64,000 nt of DNA from Paraburkholderia sp. IMGN_8 (GTDB taxonomy: Bacteria > Pseudomonadota > Gammaproteobacteria > Burkholderiales > Burkholderiaceae): assembly GCF_038050405.1 (NCBI RefSeq), contig NZ_CP150901.1:2046001-2110000 (forward strand). The letters are read 5' to 3'. The position numbers and the translations under genes were made by a program. The notes under the pieces are model-generated. The model was given only the letters and a program-made list of their open reading frames with translations. It was not told where the DNA came from and made no database searches. Positions 9,361 to 19,014 of this stretch are shown one piece after another; within the stretch, counting starts at the first letter, position 1; every line of letters begins with the position of its first letter.

Positions 9361-9512
9361 TGGAGCGCGCCTCGAATAGAATCGCAAGTGTCGGTGCAAG
9401 TGTTGAAGCAAGCGGCGGGACGTGAGTGCGGGTCCCGGCATGCACACCACTATTGCCGTCCAATTCGCCGCTGTGAAGACTGCAAATCGTTATGTGCCTA
9501 TAAGGGGGTGTT
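9361..9512. promoter_or_regulatory. divergent betC / LysR control region
   Basis: A 152-bp intergenic region shared by betC and the LysR regulator. It holds a direct repeat GCAAGTGT at 9384-9391 and 9396-9403 close to the betC start, and a strong ribosome binding site AAGGGGG just before the LysR ATG. LysR-type regulators normally bind such divergent regions; I could not settle on the exact operator. Confidence 0.45.
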
Positions 9513-10427
9513 ATGCCGAGGCAGGATCGCTTGCCGCCGATGCAGGCGTTGACGATGTTCGAATCGGCAGCGCGTCTGGCCAGCTTCACGGCGGCCGCGC
9601 GCGAACTGGGCTCGACACAGCCGGCGGTCAGTCAGCGCGTCGTGCAGCTCGAAGAAGCGCTCGGCGCGCCGTTATTCGAACGCGGTCACCGCGGCGTCAC
9701 GCTCACGGAAGACGGCGTGCGCCTGTTCGAAGCGGTCCGTGACGCGCTCGACACCATTCGCCTCGCCACCGCTGAGATCCGCGCACGGCGCACGCCGCAA
9801 ACGCTGACGCTCTGCACCGATTTCGGCTTCGCAACCTACTGGCTGATGCCGCGCCTGTCGCAATTCAAGGCGCTGATGCCGGACGTCGACGTCAAGATCA
9901 TCACGTCGCAGAACGTGTTCGATCCGTCGCACAATCAGGTGGACATTGCGATCGCTTTCGGCGATGAAGATGCGGACTGGACCGCCCGCGGCGCAGTCAA
10001 ACTGTTTCCGGAGCGCGTCACACCGGTGTGCAGTCCGGCTTTTCTCGCCGCGCATCCGCCGTTGCGCGCGCCGTCCGATCTGACGGCGCTGCCGCTGCTG
10101 CATCTTGAACCGACCCATCCGGCACGCTGGCTGTCGTGGGCCGACTGGTTCGCCGCGCAGGGTCTCGACGCGCCGGCCGCGCATCGCGGCATCACATTCA
10201 ACAGTTTTACGCTGGTCGCGCATGCGGCAATCATGGGCCAGGGTGTCGCGCTCGGGTGGGCGCCTTTAGTCGACGAGCTCCTCGCGACTGGGCAGCTCGT
10301 CGAACTGTTCGATACGCCGGTCGTCACCGAACGCGGCTATCTGCTCGTCACGCAGCGCGCGGCCACACCCGTGATCAACGCATTCCGCCAGTGGCTGCTG
10401 GGCGAGTGCGGGCTCGATGCCGAATAG
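9513..10427 (+). CDS. LysR-type regulator of choline sulfate utilisation
   Basis: A 304-residue LysR-type transcription factor. The winged helix-turn-helix covers residues 10-70 (MFESAARLASFTAAARELG, then QPAVSQRVVQLEEALG), and the rest is the periplasmic-binding-like effector domain of the GcvA-like subgroup. It is divergent from betC, the standard position of the choline-sulfate-utilisation regulator in beta- and gamma-proteobacteria, so I infer it activates betC and the adjacent binding-protein gene in response to choline or choline-O-sulfate. The AAGGGGG ribosome binding site supports the chosen ATG. Confidence 0.85.
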   Translation: MPRQDRLPPMQALTMFESAARLASFTAAARELGSTQPAVSQRVVQLEEALGAPLFERGHRGVTLTEDGVRLFEAVRDALDTIRLATAEIRARRTPQTLTLCTDFGFATYWLMPRLSQFKALMPDVDVKIITSQNVFDPSHNQVDIAIAFGDEDADWTARGAVKLFPERVTPVCSPAFLAAHPPLRAPSDLTALPLLHLEPTHPARWLSWADWFAAQGLDAPAAHRGITFNSFTLVAHAAIMGQGVALGWAPLVDELLATGQLVELFDTPVVTERGYLLVTQRAATPVINAFRQWLLGECGLDAE

Positions 10428-10552
10428 CCGCTGACGCTCCCATTCCAGCGCGACGGCGGTTAGCTTCTATCCGTGTGTGTCGCTGATTTGCTCTACTTCG
10501 ATGATGCATGCCGCGCCCCGCGGCGTTGCCCTATCGCCTAAGTGGAGAGCGC

Positions 10553-11428
10553 ATGTCCGCCGATTCCCGTCCCGATCAACTGGTTCTCACTGTCGCGTGT
10601 CCGAGCGCGGCGGGCCAGGTCGCCGCCGTCGTCGGCTTTCTCGACCGGCACCATTGCTATATCGACGAACTGACCGTTTTCGACGACGACCTCAGCGAGC
10701 GCTTCTTTGTACGTTGCGTGTTTCATGGCGTCGGGCGTGATGAGCTGCTGCACGTCGGCGCGCTACGGCGCGAGTTCGAACCGATCGCCGAACGCTTTCA
10801 GATGACATGGGCGATGCACGATGTCGGCACGCGTCCCAAGGTGCTGATCATGGTGTCGAAACTGGAGCACTGCCTCGCCGATCTGCTATTCCGCTGGCGC
10901 ATGGGCGAGCTGAAAATGGATATCGTGGGCATCGGCTCGAATCATCGGGACCTCGAACCGCTCGCTCAGCAGCACGGTTTGCCGTTTCACCATCTGCCGA
11001 TCAGCGCCGACACGAAACCGCAGCAAGAGGCGCGTCTGCTCGATCTGTTCGAGACGTCGGGCGCGGAATTGATGATCCTCGCGCGCTACATGCAGATTCT
11101 TTCCGGCGAAACGAGCCGCGCGCTCGCGGCGCGCGCGATCAATATCCACCATTCTTTTCTGCCCGGCTTCAAGGGCGCGAAGCCTTATCATCAGGCGCAC
11201 GCACGCGGCGTGAAACTGATCGGCGCAACCGCGCATTTCGTCACCGACGATCTCGACGAAGGTCCGATCATCGAACAGGTCGTGGAGCGCGTCGATCACT
11301 CGTACAGTCCGGAGCGGTTACTCGCGACGGGACGCGACGTGGAGTGCATCACGCTCGCGCGGGCAGTGAAGGCGTTCATCGAGCGGCGGGTGTTCATTAA
11401 TGGCGATCGGACTGTCGTGCTGCAATAA
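10553..11428 (+). CDS. purU: formyltetrahydrofolate deformylase
   Basis: A 291-residue enzyme that hydrolyses 10-formyltetrahydrofolate to formate and tetrahydrofolate. An N-terminal ACT domain (about 8-85) is followed by a formyltransferase-like catalytic domain with the active-site segment INIHHSFLPGF and the downstream Asp in HFVTDDLDEGP. The ATG at 10553 was chosen for its GTGGAGAG ribosome binding site; the frame opens 15 codons earlier without support. In this context it recycles folate loaded with C1 units during sarcosine oxidation, and a purU paralogue accompanies the sox genes in Pseudomonas. It is monocistronic, closed by the strong terminator at 11427-11456. Confidence 0.92.
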   Translation: MSADSRPDQLVLTVACPSAAGQVAAVVGFLDRHHCYIDELTVFDDDLSERFFVRCVFHGVGRDELLHVGALRREFEPIAERFQMTWAMHDVGTRPKVLIMVSKLEHCLADLLFRWRMGELKMDIVGIGSNHRDLEPLAQQHGLPFHHLPISADTKPQQEARLLDLFETSGAELMILARYMQILSGETSRALAARAINIHHSFLPGFKGAKPYHQAHARGVKLIGATAHFVTDDLDEGPIIEQVVERVDHSYSPERLLATGRDVECITLARAVKAFIERRVFINGDRTVVLQ

Positions 11429-11456
11429 AAAACGCCGCTGTATAGCGGCGTTTTTT
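11427..11456. terminator. bidirectional Rho-independent terminator after purU
   Basis: A6-CGCCGC-TGTATA-GCGGCG-T6, a perfect hairpin flanked by A and T runs, placed between the convergent purU and betaine-binding-protein genes. A second hairpin, AGTTGCCGCT/AGCGGCAACT with loop CCAA, follows at 11460-11483, so the long minus-strand operon meets two stem-loops in tandem. Confidence 0.9.
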
Positions 11457-11513
11457 AGAAGTTGCCGCTCCAAAGCGGCAACTCATTCGGCAATCAATCG
11501 CATCACCTCAGCG

Positions 11514-12371
11514 TCACTTCACCCAACTATCCACGCGATCCGCATGCGCACCAATCCACGCATCGGCAGCAGCAGTCGGCTTCTCACCGTTCTGCGTGGC
11601 CAGCATCACGCTGTCGATCTCACCCGGTTTCCACTGGAACTTCTTGAGGAACGCAACCACCGGCGGCGCCTTCTTCTCAAGATCCGGATTCACGACGCTA
11701 TCCACGTGCTCCGATTCGCCGAACACTTTCTTCGGATCGTCGAGGAATTTGAGCTTGTACTTCGCGAACATCCAATGCGGCTTCCAGCCGGTCACGATGA
11801 TCGGCTTGCTCGCGGCTTCCGAGCGCGCCAGTTCCGCGGTCATCGCGCTGCCCGAGCTCGGCATCAGCTGATAATTGAGGTTGTAGGCCTTGATCGCTTC
11901 GCTGGTCTTCTGCATCACGCCCGCGCCGGCATCGATACCGACGATGCGCGAGCCGAACTCCGCCTTCTTCGCTTCCAGATCGCCGACCGTCGTCACGTCG
12001 GCATTCTCAGGCACGATCAAACCGATCTTCGCGTCGTTGAAGTTCGGGCCGAGGTCGACGACCTTTTCCTTGAAGTTATTCCAGTACGCGCCGTGCGTGA
12101 CCGGCAGCCACGCGGACAACGTCGCGTCGAGATCGCCGCGCGCCACGCCCTGCCACATCACACCGGCTGCGACCGGCACAAGTTGCACCTGGTAGCCGAG
12201 CCGCTTCTCGATCACGCGTGCGGCCACGTTCGAGGTCGCGACGCTGTCATCCCATCCTTCCACATAGCCGATCTTGATGGTCGGCTTCGCATCGGCCGAC
12301 ACACCCGCGCTCGTTGCAGCCAGCGCTGCACCCAACGCGCTCAATACCAATACCTTCCTGATCAGTCTCAT
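11514..12371 (-). CDS. glycine betaine-type ABC transporter substrate-binding protein
   Basis: A 285-residue OpuAC-family periplasmic binding protein with a signal peptide of about 25 residues (MRLIRKVLVLSALGAALA...). Repeated GYVEGWDD, SAWLPVTHGAYW and VTGWKPHWMF segments supply the aromatic cage for a trimethylammonium ligand. The ATG at 12371 has GGGAGAG in front; the frame extends 29 codons upstream without signal-peptide logic. It is the last gene of the glyA-to-gbcB operon, 133 bp after gbcB, and has no permease beside it. It differs from the two ChoX-like proteins in this window and is more like glycine betaine/proline-betaine binders, so betaine or a related product of the pathway is the likely ligand. 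Confidence 0.82.
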   Translation of the reverse strand: MRLIRKVLVLSALGAALAATSAGVSADAKPTIKIGYVEGWDDSVATSNVAARVIEKRLGYQVQLVPVAAGVMWQGVARGDLDATLSAWLPVTHGAYWNNFKEKVVDLGPNFNDAKIGLIVPENADVTTVGDLEAKKAEFGSRIVGIDAGAGVMQKTSEAIKAYNLNYQLMPSSGSAMTAELARSEAASKPIIVTGWKPHWMFAKYKLKFLDDPKKVFGESEHVDSVVNPDLEKKAPPVVAFLKKFQWKPGEIDSVMLATQNGEKPTAAADAWIGAHADRVDSWVK

Positions 12372-12504
12372 CGTCGCTCTCCCGTTCACCGTCCAAACTA
12401 CCCATTGAGCATTAAGAATCACCAGCCAGAATTGCCGGGTAACGTTCATTTCCGACATCCAGTTGTCAGGACGCGACTTCCTTCCCCGCGCTCGTTTTAT
12501 TGTC

Positions 12505-13722
12505 TTACTTATCCACCACGAGATCGCTCAGCGGCTTGCTGCAACACAGCAGCACCATCCCCTGGTCGATCTCGCGCTGACGAATCCCGCCCGCGTGTTT
12601 CATATCGACTTCGCCTGATACGAGTTTGACCTTGCAGGTGCCGCACATGCCTTGCGTGCAAGACGCCGGCAGCCGCACGCCGGCTTTTTTGGCGGCGTCG
12701 AGCACGTGCTGGCCGCCGCCGCACTCGATCTCGCGATGACTCTTCGCGAAGCTCACTTTGAATTTCGTTTCCGTCTCGACGGGAGCCGGCGCGAAACCCG
12801 GCGCCTGTTCACGCGCATCCGCAAAGCGCTCCACATCCGCAGTCTGCAGCACGTCCGCGACGAGCGCGGTCGTCAACTGCGCGGCCACTTCGCTGACCGT
12901 CTCGAACGAAAAACTTTCTTCGTGATAGCGGCGGCGATCGAAGCCGCCCTCATCCAGCAGATTGCGCACCGCCTGCATGTACGGCGTGGGTCCGCAAGTG
13001 AAAATCTCGCGCTCCAGAAAATCCGGCGCGATGAGCTTCAGCAGCGGCAACGTCAGAAAGCCCGTTACGCCCGGCCAGTTGGTGCGCGCACCGAGCCGTT
13101 CACAAACGAACGCCGTGCGGAAATTGGCCTGATTCGACGCGATCAGATCCAGCTCGCGCGCGAAGATGATGTCGTCCGGCGTACGCGCGCTGTGCACGAA
13201 CACGATGTCGCTATCCTCGCCGAGTTCGTGATGCGCGCGGCTCATCGACATTAGCGGCGTGATGCCCGAACCGGCCGAGAGGAACAGGAACTTGCGCGCC
13301 GGGTGCCGTGCACAGGTGAATTCACCGGATGGCCCAAGCACGCGAACCTGCGCCCCGGCGTGCAGATTGTCGTGCAACCAGTTCGACACCTTGCCGCCCG
13401 GTACACGCTTGACGGTGATCGAAATGGTGTGCGGGCGTGTCGGCGGCGACGAGATCGTGTAGCAGCGATTCACCGCCTCGCCGTCGATGTCGAGTTCCAG
13501 CGTAATGAACTGCCCGGGCTCGAACACGAACGCCCGCTCGGACGGTGCGCGAAAGAAAAAGCTCTTGACGTCGTGCGTTTCCTGGCGGACCTGGCAGCAC
13601 ACCAGCGTGTCGTCGGTATCGCTGTTCCAGCGCGCGGGCAGCGTCTCCCAGAACCGCGGTTGTGTGACACGGTTTGGAGCCGGCTCGGGGCTGAGCTGAA
13701 GCGTCGCCTGATCGCGCATCAT
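12505..13722 (-). CDS. gbcB: glycine betaine monooxygenase, reductase subunit
   Basis: A 405-residue ferredoxin reductase that passes electrons from NAD(P)H to GbcA. It has an FAD-binding domain (about 40-145, RCYTISSPP), an NAD-binding domain (about 150-270, SAGSGITPLMSM and TCGPTPYM) and a C-terminal plant-type 2Fe-2S domain with Cys355, Cys360, Cys363 and Cys393 or 394. It lies 33 bp after gbcA in the same operon. With GbcA it demethylates glycine betaine to dimethylglycine and formaldehyde. Two adjacent Met codons make the exact start uncertain by one residue. Confidence 0.93.
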   Translation of the reverse strand: MMRDQATLQLSPEPAPNRVTQPRFWETLPARWNSDTDDTLVCCQVRQETHDVKSFFFRAPSERAFVFEPGQFITLELDIDGEAVNRCYTISSPPTRPHTISITVKRVPGGKVSNWLHDNLHAGAQVRVLGPSGEFTCARHPARKFLFLSAGSGITPLMSMSRAHHELGEDSDIVFVHSARTPDDIIFARELDLIASNQANFRTAFVCERLGARTNWPGVTGFLTLPLLKLIAPDFLEREIFTCGPTPYMQAVRNLLDEGGFDRRRYHEESFSFETVSEVAAQLTTALVADVLQTADVERFADAREQAPGFAPAPVETETKFKVSFAKSHREIECGGGQHVLDAAKKAGVRLPASCTQGMCGTCKVKLVSGEVDMKHAGGIRQREIDQGMVLLCCSKPLSDLVVDK

Positions 13723-13755
13723 TGTTTTCTCCCGCTCCTGGTTGCGGAGTCGCGC

Positions 13756-15069
13756 TCAGCGCATGAAGGACACGACTTTTTCGCCGTGCGCAACCGGCGC
13801 AGCATCGCCGGCATCTGTTGTTTGGGGCGCATTGCTGTAATCCGCCATGCGACCGATGTACCACTCGCAGAACTTCTCGACGAGCCCTTCGGTGAACGGC
13901 GAATACGGACCCGGCTCATAGGCGCTGCTCGTCGCGCCGCGTTGCGAATACTCGACAAGCGCGCGGTCCTGGTCGTTCGTCGCGCGCCACACGGCCGTGA
14001 GGTTGTTCACGTCGTAATCGATGCCTTCGCGCGCGTCCTTGTGCACGAGCCACTTGGTGCGCACCAGCGTTTTACCCGCGGAGAGCGGAATCACCGAGAA
14101 ACTCACGATGTGGTCGCTCATGAAGTGATGCCACGAATTCGGCTGCGTCCAGAACGACAAGCCGCCGAGATCAGCCTGTTCGAAGCCGCCGAGCAGTTTC
14201 TTCGACGCGACGCGCGCGTCCAGCGTCTGCGATTCGCCGTCCCGATCGAGCGGCAAGCGTTGCGTGCGGAAACCGGTGACGAGATCGGCAAGCCGTTCGA
14301 TCTCCGCGGACGGCAGCTTCATCGCCTCCCATTGCGCGGTACGGCGCGCAACGGTCGCTTCGAACGCAGCCATGCCTTCTTCGTTGTCCGGCGTGCGTTG
14401 ATAGCCGAAGCCGTATTCATAGAGGGAAATCGTCAGCTCAGGATGGTTCGCGACGCAGTGATAGCACTCGCGATTGTTCTCCATCGTGAGCTTCCAGTTG
14501 CCTTCCTCGATGATGTCGATCGAAGCCGCGACCTTGCAGCCCGCCAGATCGTGCGGCAGCAGATACGGCTCCATTGCGGCGCGCATCACAGCGAAGTCGG
14601 CGGGCGGATTGTCCGCGAGACAGATGAAGATCAAGCCTGCGAGATTCTCGACGTGGACGGTCTTCAGGCTATGTTTGCAGCGGTCGAACTGGTCGCCCAT
14701 GTGTTCGGCGAACATCAGTTCGCCGTTCAGGTTGTAGGTCCAACTGTGATACGGGCAGACAATATTGCCGAGCGAGCCCTTTTCCGTATTGCACAGCCGC
14801 GAACCGCGATGGCGGCAGACGTTATGGAACGCCCTCACCTGCATGTCGTCGTCGCGCACGATCAAAATCGAATCGTGACCGATTTCCACCGTGATGTAGT
14901 CGCCGGCCTCCGGCACGTCAGGTTCGACGGCAACCTGAATCCAGTGTTGCCGGAAGATCGCGTCCATGTCGAGCGCGAAAATGTCCTCGCTCGTGTAGAA
15001 CGGCGCTTCCAGCGTGTAGCTCTTTTTGCGGCGTTCGATCATTGCGCGAACGTCTGCGGAAACTTTCAT
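13756..15069 (-). CDS. gbcA: glycine betaine monooxygenase, Rieske oxygenase subunit
   Basis: A 437-residue Rieske non-haem iron oxygenase. The Rieske cluster ligands are Cys85-x-His87 (CRHRG) and Cys105-x2-His108 (CPYHSW), and the mononuclear iron site begins with NRECYHCVANHPEL. It hydroxylates a methyl group of glycine betaine, which then leaves as formaldehyde, giving dimethylglycine. It follows etfB with a 73-bp gap and precedes gbcB. In Pseudomonas the gbcAB and dgcAB genes are separate units; here they are one transcription unit by spacing. Confidence 0.95.
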   Translation of the reverse strand: MKVSADVRAMIERRKKSYTLEAPFYTSEDIFALDMDAIFRQHWIQVAVEPDVPEAGDYITVEIGHDSILIVRDDDMQVRAFHNVCRHRGSRLCNTEKGSLGNIVCPYHSWTYNLNGELMFAEHMGDQFDRCKHSLKTVHVENLAGLIFICLADNPPADFAVMRAAMEPYLLPHDLAGCKVAASIDIIEEGNWKLTMENNRECYHCVANHPELTISLYEYGFGYQRTPDNEEGMAAFEATVARRTAQWEAMKLPSAEIERLADLVTGFRTQRLPLDRDGESQTLDARVASKKLLGGFEQADLGGLSFWTQPNSWHHFMSDHIVSFSVIPLSAGKTLVRTKWLVHKDAREGIDYDVNNLTAVWRATNDQDRALVEYSQRGATSSAYEPGPYSPFTEGLVEKFCEWYIGRMADYSNAPQTTDAGDAAPVAHGEKVVSFMR

Positions 15070-15142
15070 TGTGTGCTCCGTTGCGTGTCACGTCTGGCGC
15101 CGCGCCAGGCCCTCCTGGTCGCATGCTCGCCCGAACCGGAAA

Positions 15143-15928
15143 TCAGTAATCCACGAGTTGATGCTCGCGCAAATACGCGAGAATCACTTGTGCTTTTTCG
15201 ACGGAACTCCCTTCAATTACGACGCTGCCGCCGCGGCTTTCGGTCGTTGTCGCCGACAGCATGCGGGCGTGCCCGGAACGCTTTTCGGCGGCGGCGAGGC
15301 GCACTGGTTTGGCGGTCGCGGGGCGAGTCGTCCAGGCGAGGTCGTCGGGGTTGCCGCTGGCTTGCGTCGCGACCGGGCGGATCGTGCCTTCGCGCAGCCG
15401 TGCGTACGCGTAGCTGGGCGCGGCGTTAGCCATCGGATGCACGGCGACCAGCGCGGGTAGCTTGACCTCGATGCGCCGGCGCAAGCCCTTCGGCATGAAT
15501 TGCCGGACTTCCGCGCTGCCGTCGCGGATCGTCAGATCGACCGCGGCGCCGACAAGCGCAATGTCGAGCGCGCTAGCGATCCGATAAGGCAGCATGCCGC
15601 TATCGAACGCGCCCTCCGCACGGGTGCCGGTCAGCACGAGGTCGTAGCCTTGCAAACGCGCGACGAGCGGTGCTACCGCATCGCCCTGCAACTCAGGCGC
15701 TGAAGGCACATCGCGCACGGCGAGCACTTCGACACACCGCGCGCCGAGCGCGAGATACTCCTGCAGCGCCGGATTCGCCGGATCGCCCGCATGCAACACA
15801 TCGAGCGTCGCGCCGTGCACTTTTGCGAGCGAGAGCGCCATTGTCAGCGCGGCGGCATCATTGCGGCTATAGCGCGCGGTGCCGCTGACCGGATGACGAC
15901 CCACGGAAACCAGTACGGCGATCTTCAT
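15143..15928 (-). CDS. etfB: electron transfer flavoprotein beta-type subunit of dimethylglycine demethylation
   Basis: A 261-residue ETF-beta/FixA-type protein (MKIAVLVSVGRHPVSG start, central VLTGTRAEGAFDSGMLPYRIA segment). It overlaps the end of etfA by the ATGA arrangement, which suggests coupled translation and a heterodimer. In Pseudomonas the same etfA-etfB pair sits directly after dgcAB and is needed for dimethylglycine use, taking electrons from the DgcAB dehydrogenase to the respiratory chain. The ATG at 15928 was chosen for that overlap; a longer frame upstream is out of character (Arg-rich). The C-terminal third is more divergent from housekeeping ETF-beta. Confidence 0.88.
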   Translation of the reverse strand: MKIAVLVSVGRHPVSGTARYSRNDAAALTMALSLAKVHGATLDVLHAGDPANPALQEYLALGARCVEVLAVRDVPSAPELQGDAVAPLVARLQGYDLVLTGTRAEGAFDSGMLPYRIASALDIALVGAAVDLTIRDGSAEVRQFMPKGLRRRIEVKLPALVAVHPMANAAPSYAYARLREGTIRPVATQASGNPDDLAWTTRPATAKPVRLAAAEKRSGHARMLSATTTESRGGSVVIEGSSVEKAQVILAYLREHQLVDY

Positions 15929-17094
15929 GCGATGGCTCCTTCCGCGACAGCCGTGGAATTCAATAACGCGGCGCCGGTTCCGCGTGCACTGCGCGCGGCC
16001 GCCGCGGCGTCGTTCAGCGCCACGATGGTTTCCTGCGCATCCGCGATGACGGTCAGATTGGCGCGTTTGGCGATCGGCGCACTGGCGTCGAGGTTCACGG
16101 CGATCACGTGCCGGCAATCCTTGATGCCTTGCAAATGCTGGACCGCGCCTGAAATGCCGAATGCGATATAGACGCTGGCTTCGACGGTCTTGCCGGTCGC
16201 GCCGATCTGCTTGTCGCGGGTGAATTTGCCATCGTCCACGGCGACGCGGCTCGCGCCGATCGCGGCACTCAAGGTGGCCGCCAGACGCTCGAACGCGGCG
16301 ACGTCGCTCACGCCGTTACCCGCCGATACGATGAAATCCGCCTCTTCCAGCGCAAGCTGGGCGGCATTGATTTCCTCGATGCCGAGGTCGCGCACGGCGC
16401 CTTTGGACGCGACAGGCTCACCATCGAAGCGCCACACGACCCGCTCACCCGCACCGACAAACGGCAATTTCGGATCGACAGCATTCGGCGCGAGCAGAAC
16501 GACCTCCGGCAGCGCGCGCACGGCGAACGCCGTATTGGTCTGGATATACGTCGCGACGTGCGCCGCATCGATCTCGACGACATGCGTCGCGATGCTCGCG
16601 TTCGCCGCAGCGGCGTAACGGCGGCCAAGATCGCCGTCGCCGGTTGCGTTGTCGGGCATGAAGATGTGCGCAGGCGCATACGCGGCCACGCAAGCGGCCA
16701 ACGCATTGAGTTCGTCTAGAGGCGCGAACATACGACGGTCGAACATCGGCAGCTCGATCAGCTTGTCGGCGCCGAGCGCGGCGGCATCGTCGCTGAATTC
16801 GCCGAATACGAGCAGCACGACCTCGGTTTGCGCATCCGCGATCAGCGCGGCGGCGGCTAAAGTCTGGCGCGCGTGGTCATCCAGCGCGCCGCGGTCCGCG
16901 TGCGCGGCAACCAATAGCACACGTTGTGGCGCGGCCGTCGTGCGGCGCGGCTTGGCCTGGGCACGATGCGCAGCGCCAGCCATCGAAAATTCCATCGAGC
17001 CAGCTTCGCCCACCACGCCAAGCGTAATGCGCTTGAGCCCATCCGCCGTGATCGTGAACGGCCGGCGCGGATCGATTCGTTTGAGGTTATTCAT
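15925..17094 (-). CDS. etfA: electron transfer flavoprotein alpha-type subunit of dimethylglycine demethylation
   Basis: A 389-residue ETF-alpha/FixB-type protein. The C-terminal half carries the FAD-binding module (SAGNGVSDVAAFERLAATL, then GATGKTVEASVYIAFGISGA and HVIAVNLDASAPI). The N-terminus has an extra segment before the ETF fold, as in the dgc-linked homologues. It starts 4 bp after dgcB and overlaps etfB. It would form the FAD-carrying subunit that accepts electrons from dimethylglycine dehydrogenase. The start at 17094 is favoured because the longer frame overlaps dgcB with Arg/Ser-rich, non-family sequence. Confidence 0.88.
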   Translation of the reverse strand: MNNLKRIDPRRPFTITADGLKRITLGVVGEAGSMEFSMAGAAHRAQAKPRRTTAAPQRVLLVAAHADRGALDDHARQTLAAAALIADAQTEVVLLVFGEFSDDAAALGADKLIELPMFDRRMFAPLDELNALAACVAAYAPAHIFMPDNATGDGDLGRRYAAAANASIATHVVEIDAAHVATYIQTNTAFAVRALPEVVLLAPNAVDPKLPFVGAGERVVWRFDGEPVASKGAVRDLGIEEINAAQLALEEADFIVSAGNGVSDVAAFERLAATLSAAIGASRVAVDDGKFTRDKQIGATGKTVEASVYIAFGISGAVQHLQGIKDCRHVIAVNLDASAPIAKRANLTVIADAQETIVALNDAAAAARSARGTGAALLNSTAVAEGAIA

Positions 17095-17098
17095 CGCG

Positions 17099-19012
17099 TT
17101 ACTCCAGCGCCGCTGCGACCAGTTCGGCGACGTCGAGCACTTCCGGACGCGGGCCGACCACACCTTCGAGCATCGCCGTGCAGTTGGGGCAGCCCACCGC
17201 GACGATCTCGGCGCCGACTGCGCGCGCGTCGTCGATGCGGATATCGGGAATGCGTTTCTTGCCGGGAATGTCGGTCAACGGCGCACCGCCGCCGCCACCG
17301 CAGCAACGTCCACGCATGCCGTTGCGTTCCATCTCGACCACCTTGATGCCGATGGTTTTCAGCAAACGCCGCGGCGCTTCTGTCTCACCGTTATAGCGGC
17401 CCAGATAGCACGGGTCGTGATAGGTGATCTTGCGGTCCGCGAATGCGGCGACCGCGCGCGGCGACAGTTTTCCGCTCGCGAGCAGTTCTTCGATCAACGC
17501 CGTGTGATGCTGCACCTCGTAGAAACCGCCGAGTGCGCGGTATTCGTTGCGCAGGCTGTGCAGCACGTGCGGATCGGCGGTGACGATCTTGCGGAACGAG
17601 TACTGCGACAGCGTGCCGATCAGCCTGGTTGCGAGTTGCTGGAAGGTCGCTTCATCGCCGAGACGCCGCGCCGTGTCGCCGGTATCGGTTTCGACGCCGC
17701 CGAGCACCGCGTAGTCGATGCCCGCGCGATTCAGCACCTTGACGAGCGCTCGCAGCGTGCGCTGATAGCGCATGTCGAACGCGCCTTCGCCGGCGATCAG
17801 CAGCACATCGACCGGCCGCCCCGGCTGTGCCACCTGCACCTGCAAATCGACGGCCCAGTCGTAACGCGCGCCGATGTCATAGCCGTTCGCGCTGCCGGTT
17901 TCGCGCAGATTCGCGAGTGTGATCGGGCCTTTTCCTGGCACGCTACCTTCGACCAAAGTCTGATTGCGCCGCATATCGACGATCGCATCCACATGCTCGA
18001 TCAGCATCGGGCACTCCTGCACGCAGGCGCGGCAGGTCGTGCAGGACCACAGCGTATCCGCTTCGATCAGGCTCGAGATCAGCGGCTTGCCCGGCGCACC
18101 GCTGTGCTGGCCGACCGGAATGCCGGGCGTCGGACTGCCCGCATACGCGGCGTCCGTGCCGCCCACCATGCCGGTGACGAGATCCTGAATCAGTTTCTTC
18201 GGGTTGAGCGGCTGGCCGGCGGCGAACGCGGGACATGCCGCTTCGCACTTGCCGCACTGCACGCAGGCGTCGAAGCTCAGCAACTGGTTCCAGCGAAACT
18301 CGACCGGCTTGCCGACGCCGTACTCCTTCGCGTCGAGCAGCGGCGCCTTCAAGGCGGTCGGCGGCACGACGTCGTTGTCGTTGCGCTCGGCAAAGCGCTC
18401 CTGACGCGGATGAAACGCGAGGTGCAACAGGCCGGCGAGCGCGTGCTTCATCGGGCCGCCGCGTGCGGCGCCGAACGTCATCGTGAAAGCACCCACGGCA
18501 ATCAGCAACGCGACGATGATGGCAAGCGCCCCCGACATCGCCGCGGCGGGCAACGCGATAAACAGCACCAACCCGAGCGCGAACGAACCCAGCAACAGCG
18601 GCAGATGATCCCAAGGTCCGCGCGAGAGCCGCGCCGGCACCGCCTTCGCGCCATGCCGCCGGCGCCAGACGAACACCGCGCCGACCAGCATCACGAGCGC
18701 AGCCAGAAAGATCAGCTTGTCGAGCCACGGCGAGTAGATCGCGAGGCCATAGTTGACGAACACCAGCGCCATCGCGAGGATCGCGCCGCCCGCGGTCGCG
18801 ACGTGCGTCTTCGCGATGTACGGATCACGCGCGACCACATGATGCAGGTCGACGAAATAGCGTTTGGGGATCGCGAGCAGGTTGGCCCAGCCATAGGTGC
18901 CCGCCGCCGTGGCGCGACCTTCTCGCCAGTAAGCCGCGCGTTTTGCGAGTGCGAACACCAGACCGGCCACCGACACCCACAGCAGGACGGTGATGACAAA
19001 CACGGGGCTCAT
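17099..19012 (-). CDS. dgcB: dimethylglycine demethylation protein, membrane Fe-S subunit
   Basis: A 637-residue protein with several N-terminal transmembrane helices (about 5-25, 75-95, 100-120, 140-190). They are followed by a soluble part with two 4Fe-4S motifs (CVQCGKCEAACP and CTTCRACVQECP) and CCG-type cysteine motifs (RGRCCGGGGGAP, then CPNCTAML) as in heterodisulfide-reductase-like subunits. It partners DgcA and probably links it to ETF and the quinone pool. The ATG at 19012 starts 2 bp after the dgcA stop with AAGGATTT as ribosome binding site; a Met six codons earlier is possible. The translational spacing to etfA (4 bp) supports one complex. Confidence 0.9.
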   Translation of the reverse strand: MSPVFVITVLLWVSVAGLVFALAKRAAYWREGRATAAGTYGWANLLAIPKRYFVDLHHVVARDPYIAKTHVATAGGAILAMALVFVNYGLAIYSPWLDKLIFLAALVMLVGAVFVWRRRHGAKAVPARLSRGPWDHLPLLLGSFALGLVLFIALPAAAMSGALAIIVALLIAVGAFTMTFGAARGGPMKHALAGLLHLAFHPRQERFAERNDNDVVPPTALKAPLLDAKEYGVGKPVEFRWNQLLSFDACVQCGKCEAACPAFAAGQPLNPKKLIQDLVTGMVGGTDAAYAGSPTPGIPVGQHSGAPGKPLISSLIEADTLWSCTTCRACVQECPMLIEHVDAIVDMRRNQTLVEGSVPGKGPITLANLRETGSANGYDIGARYDWAVDLQVQVAQPGRPVDVLLIAGEGAFDMRYQRTLRALVKVLNRAGIDYAVLGGVETDTGDTARRLGDEATFQQLATRLIGTLSQYSFRKIVTADPHVLHSLRNEYRALGGFYEVQHHTALIEELLASGKLSPRAVAAFADRKITYHDPCYLGRYNGETEAPRRLLKTIGIKVVEMERNGMRGRCCGGGGGAPLTDIPGKKRIPDIRIDDARAVGAEIVAVGCPNCTAMLEGVVGPRPEVLDVAELVAAALE

Positions 19013-19014
19013 CG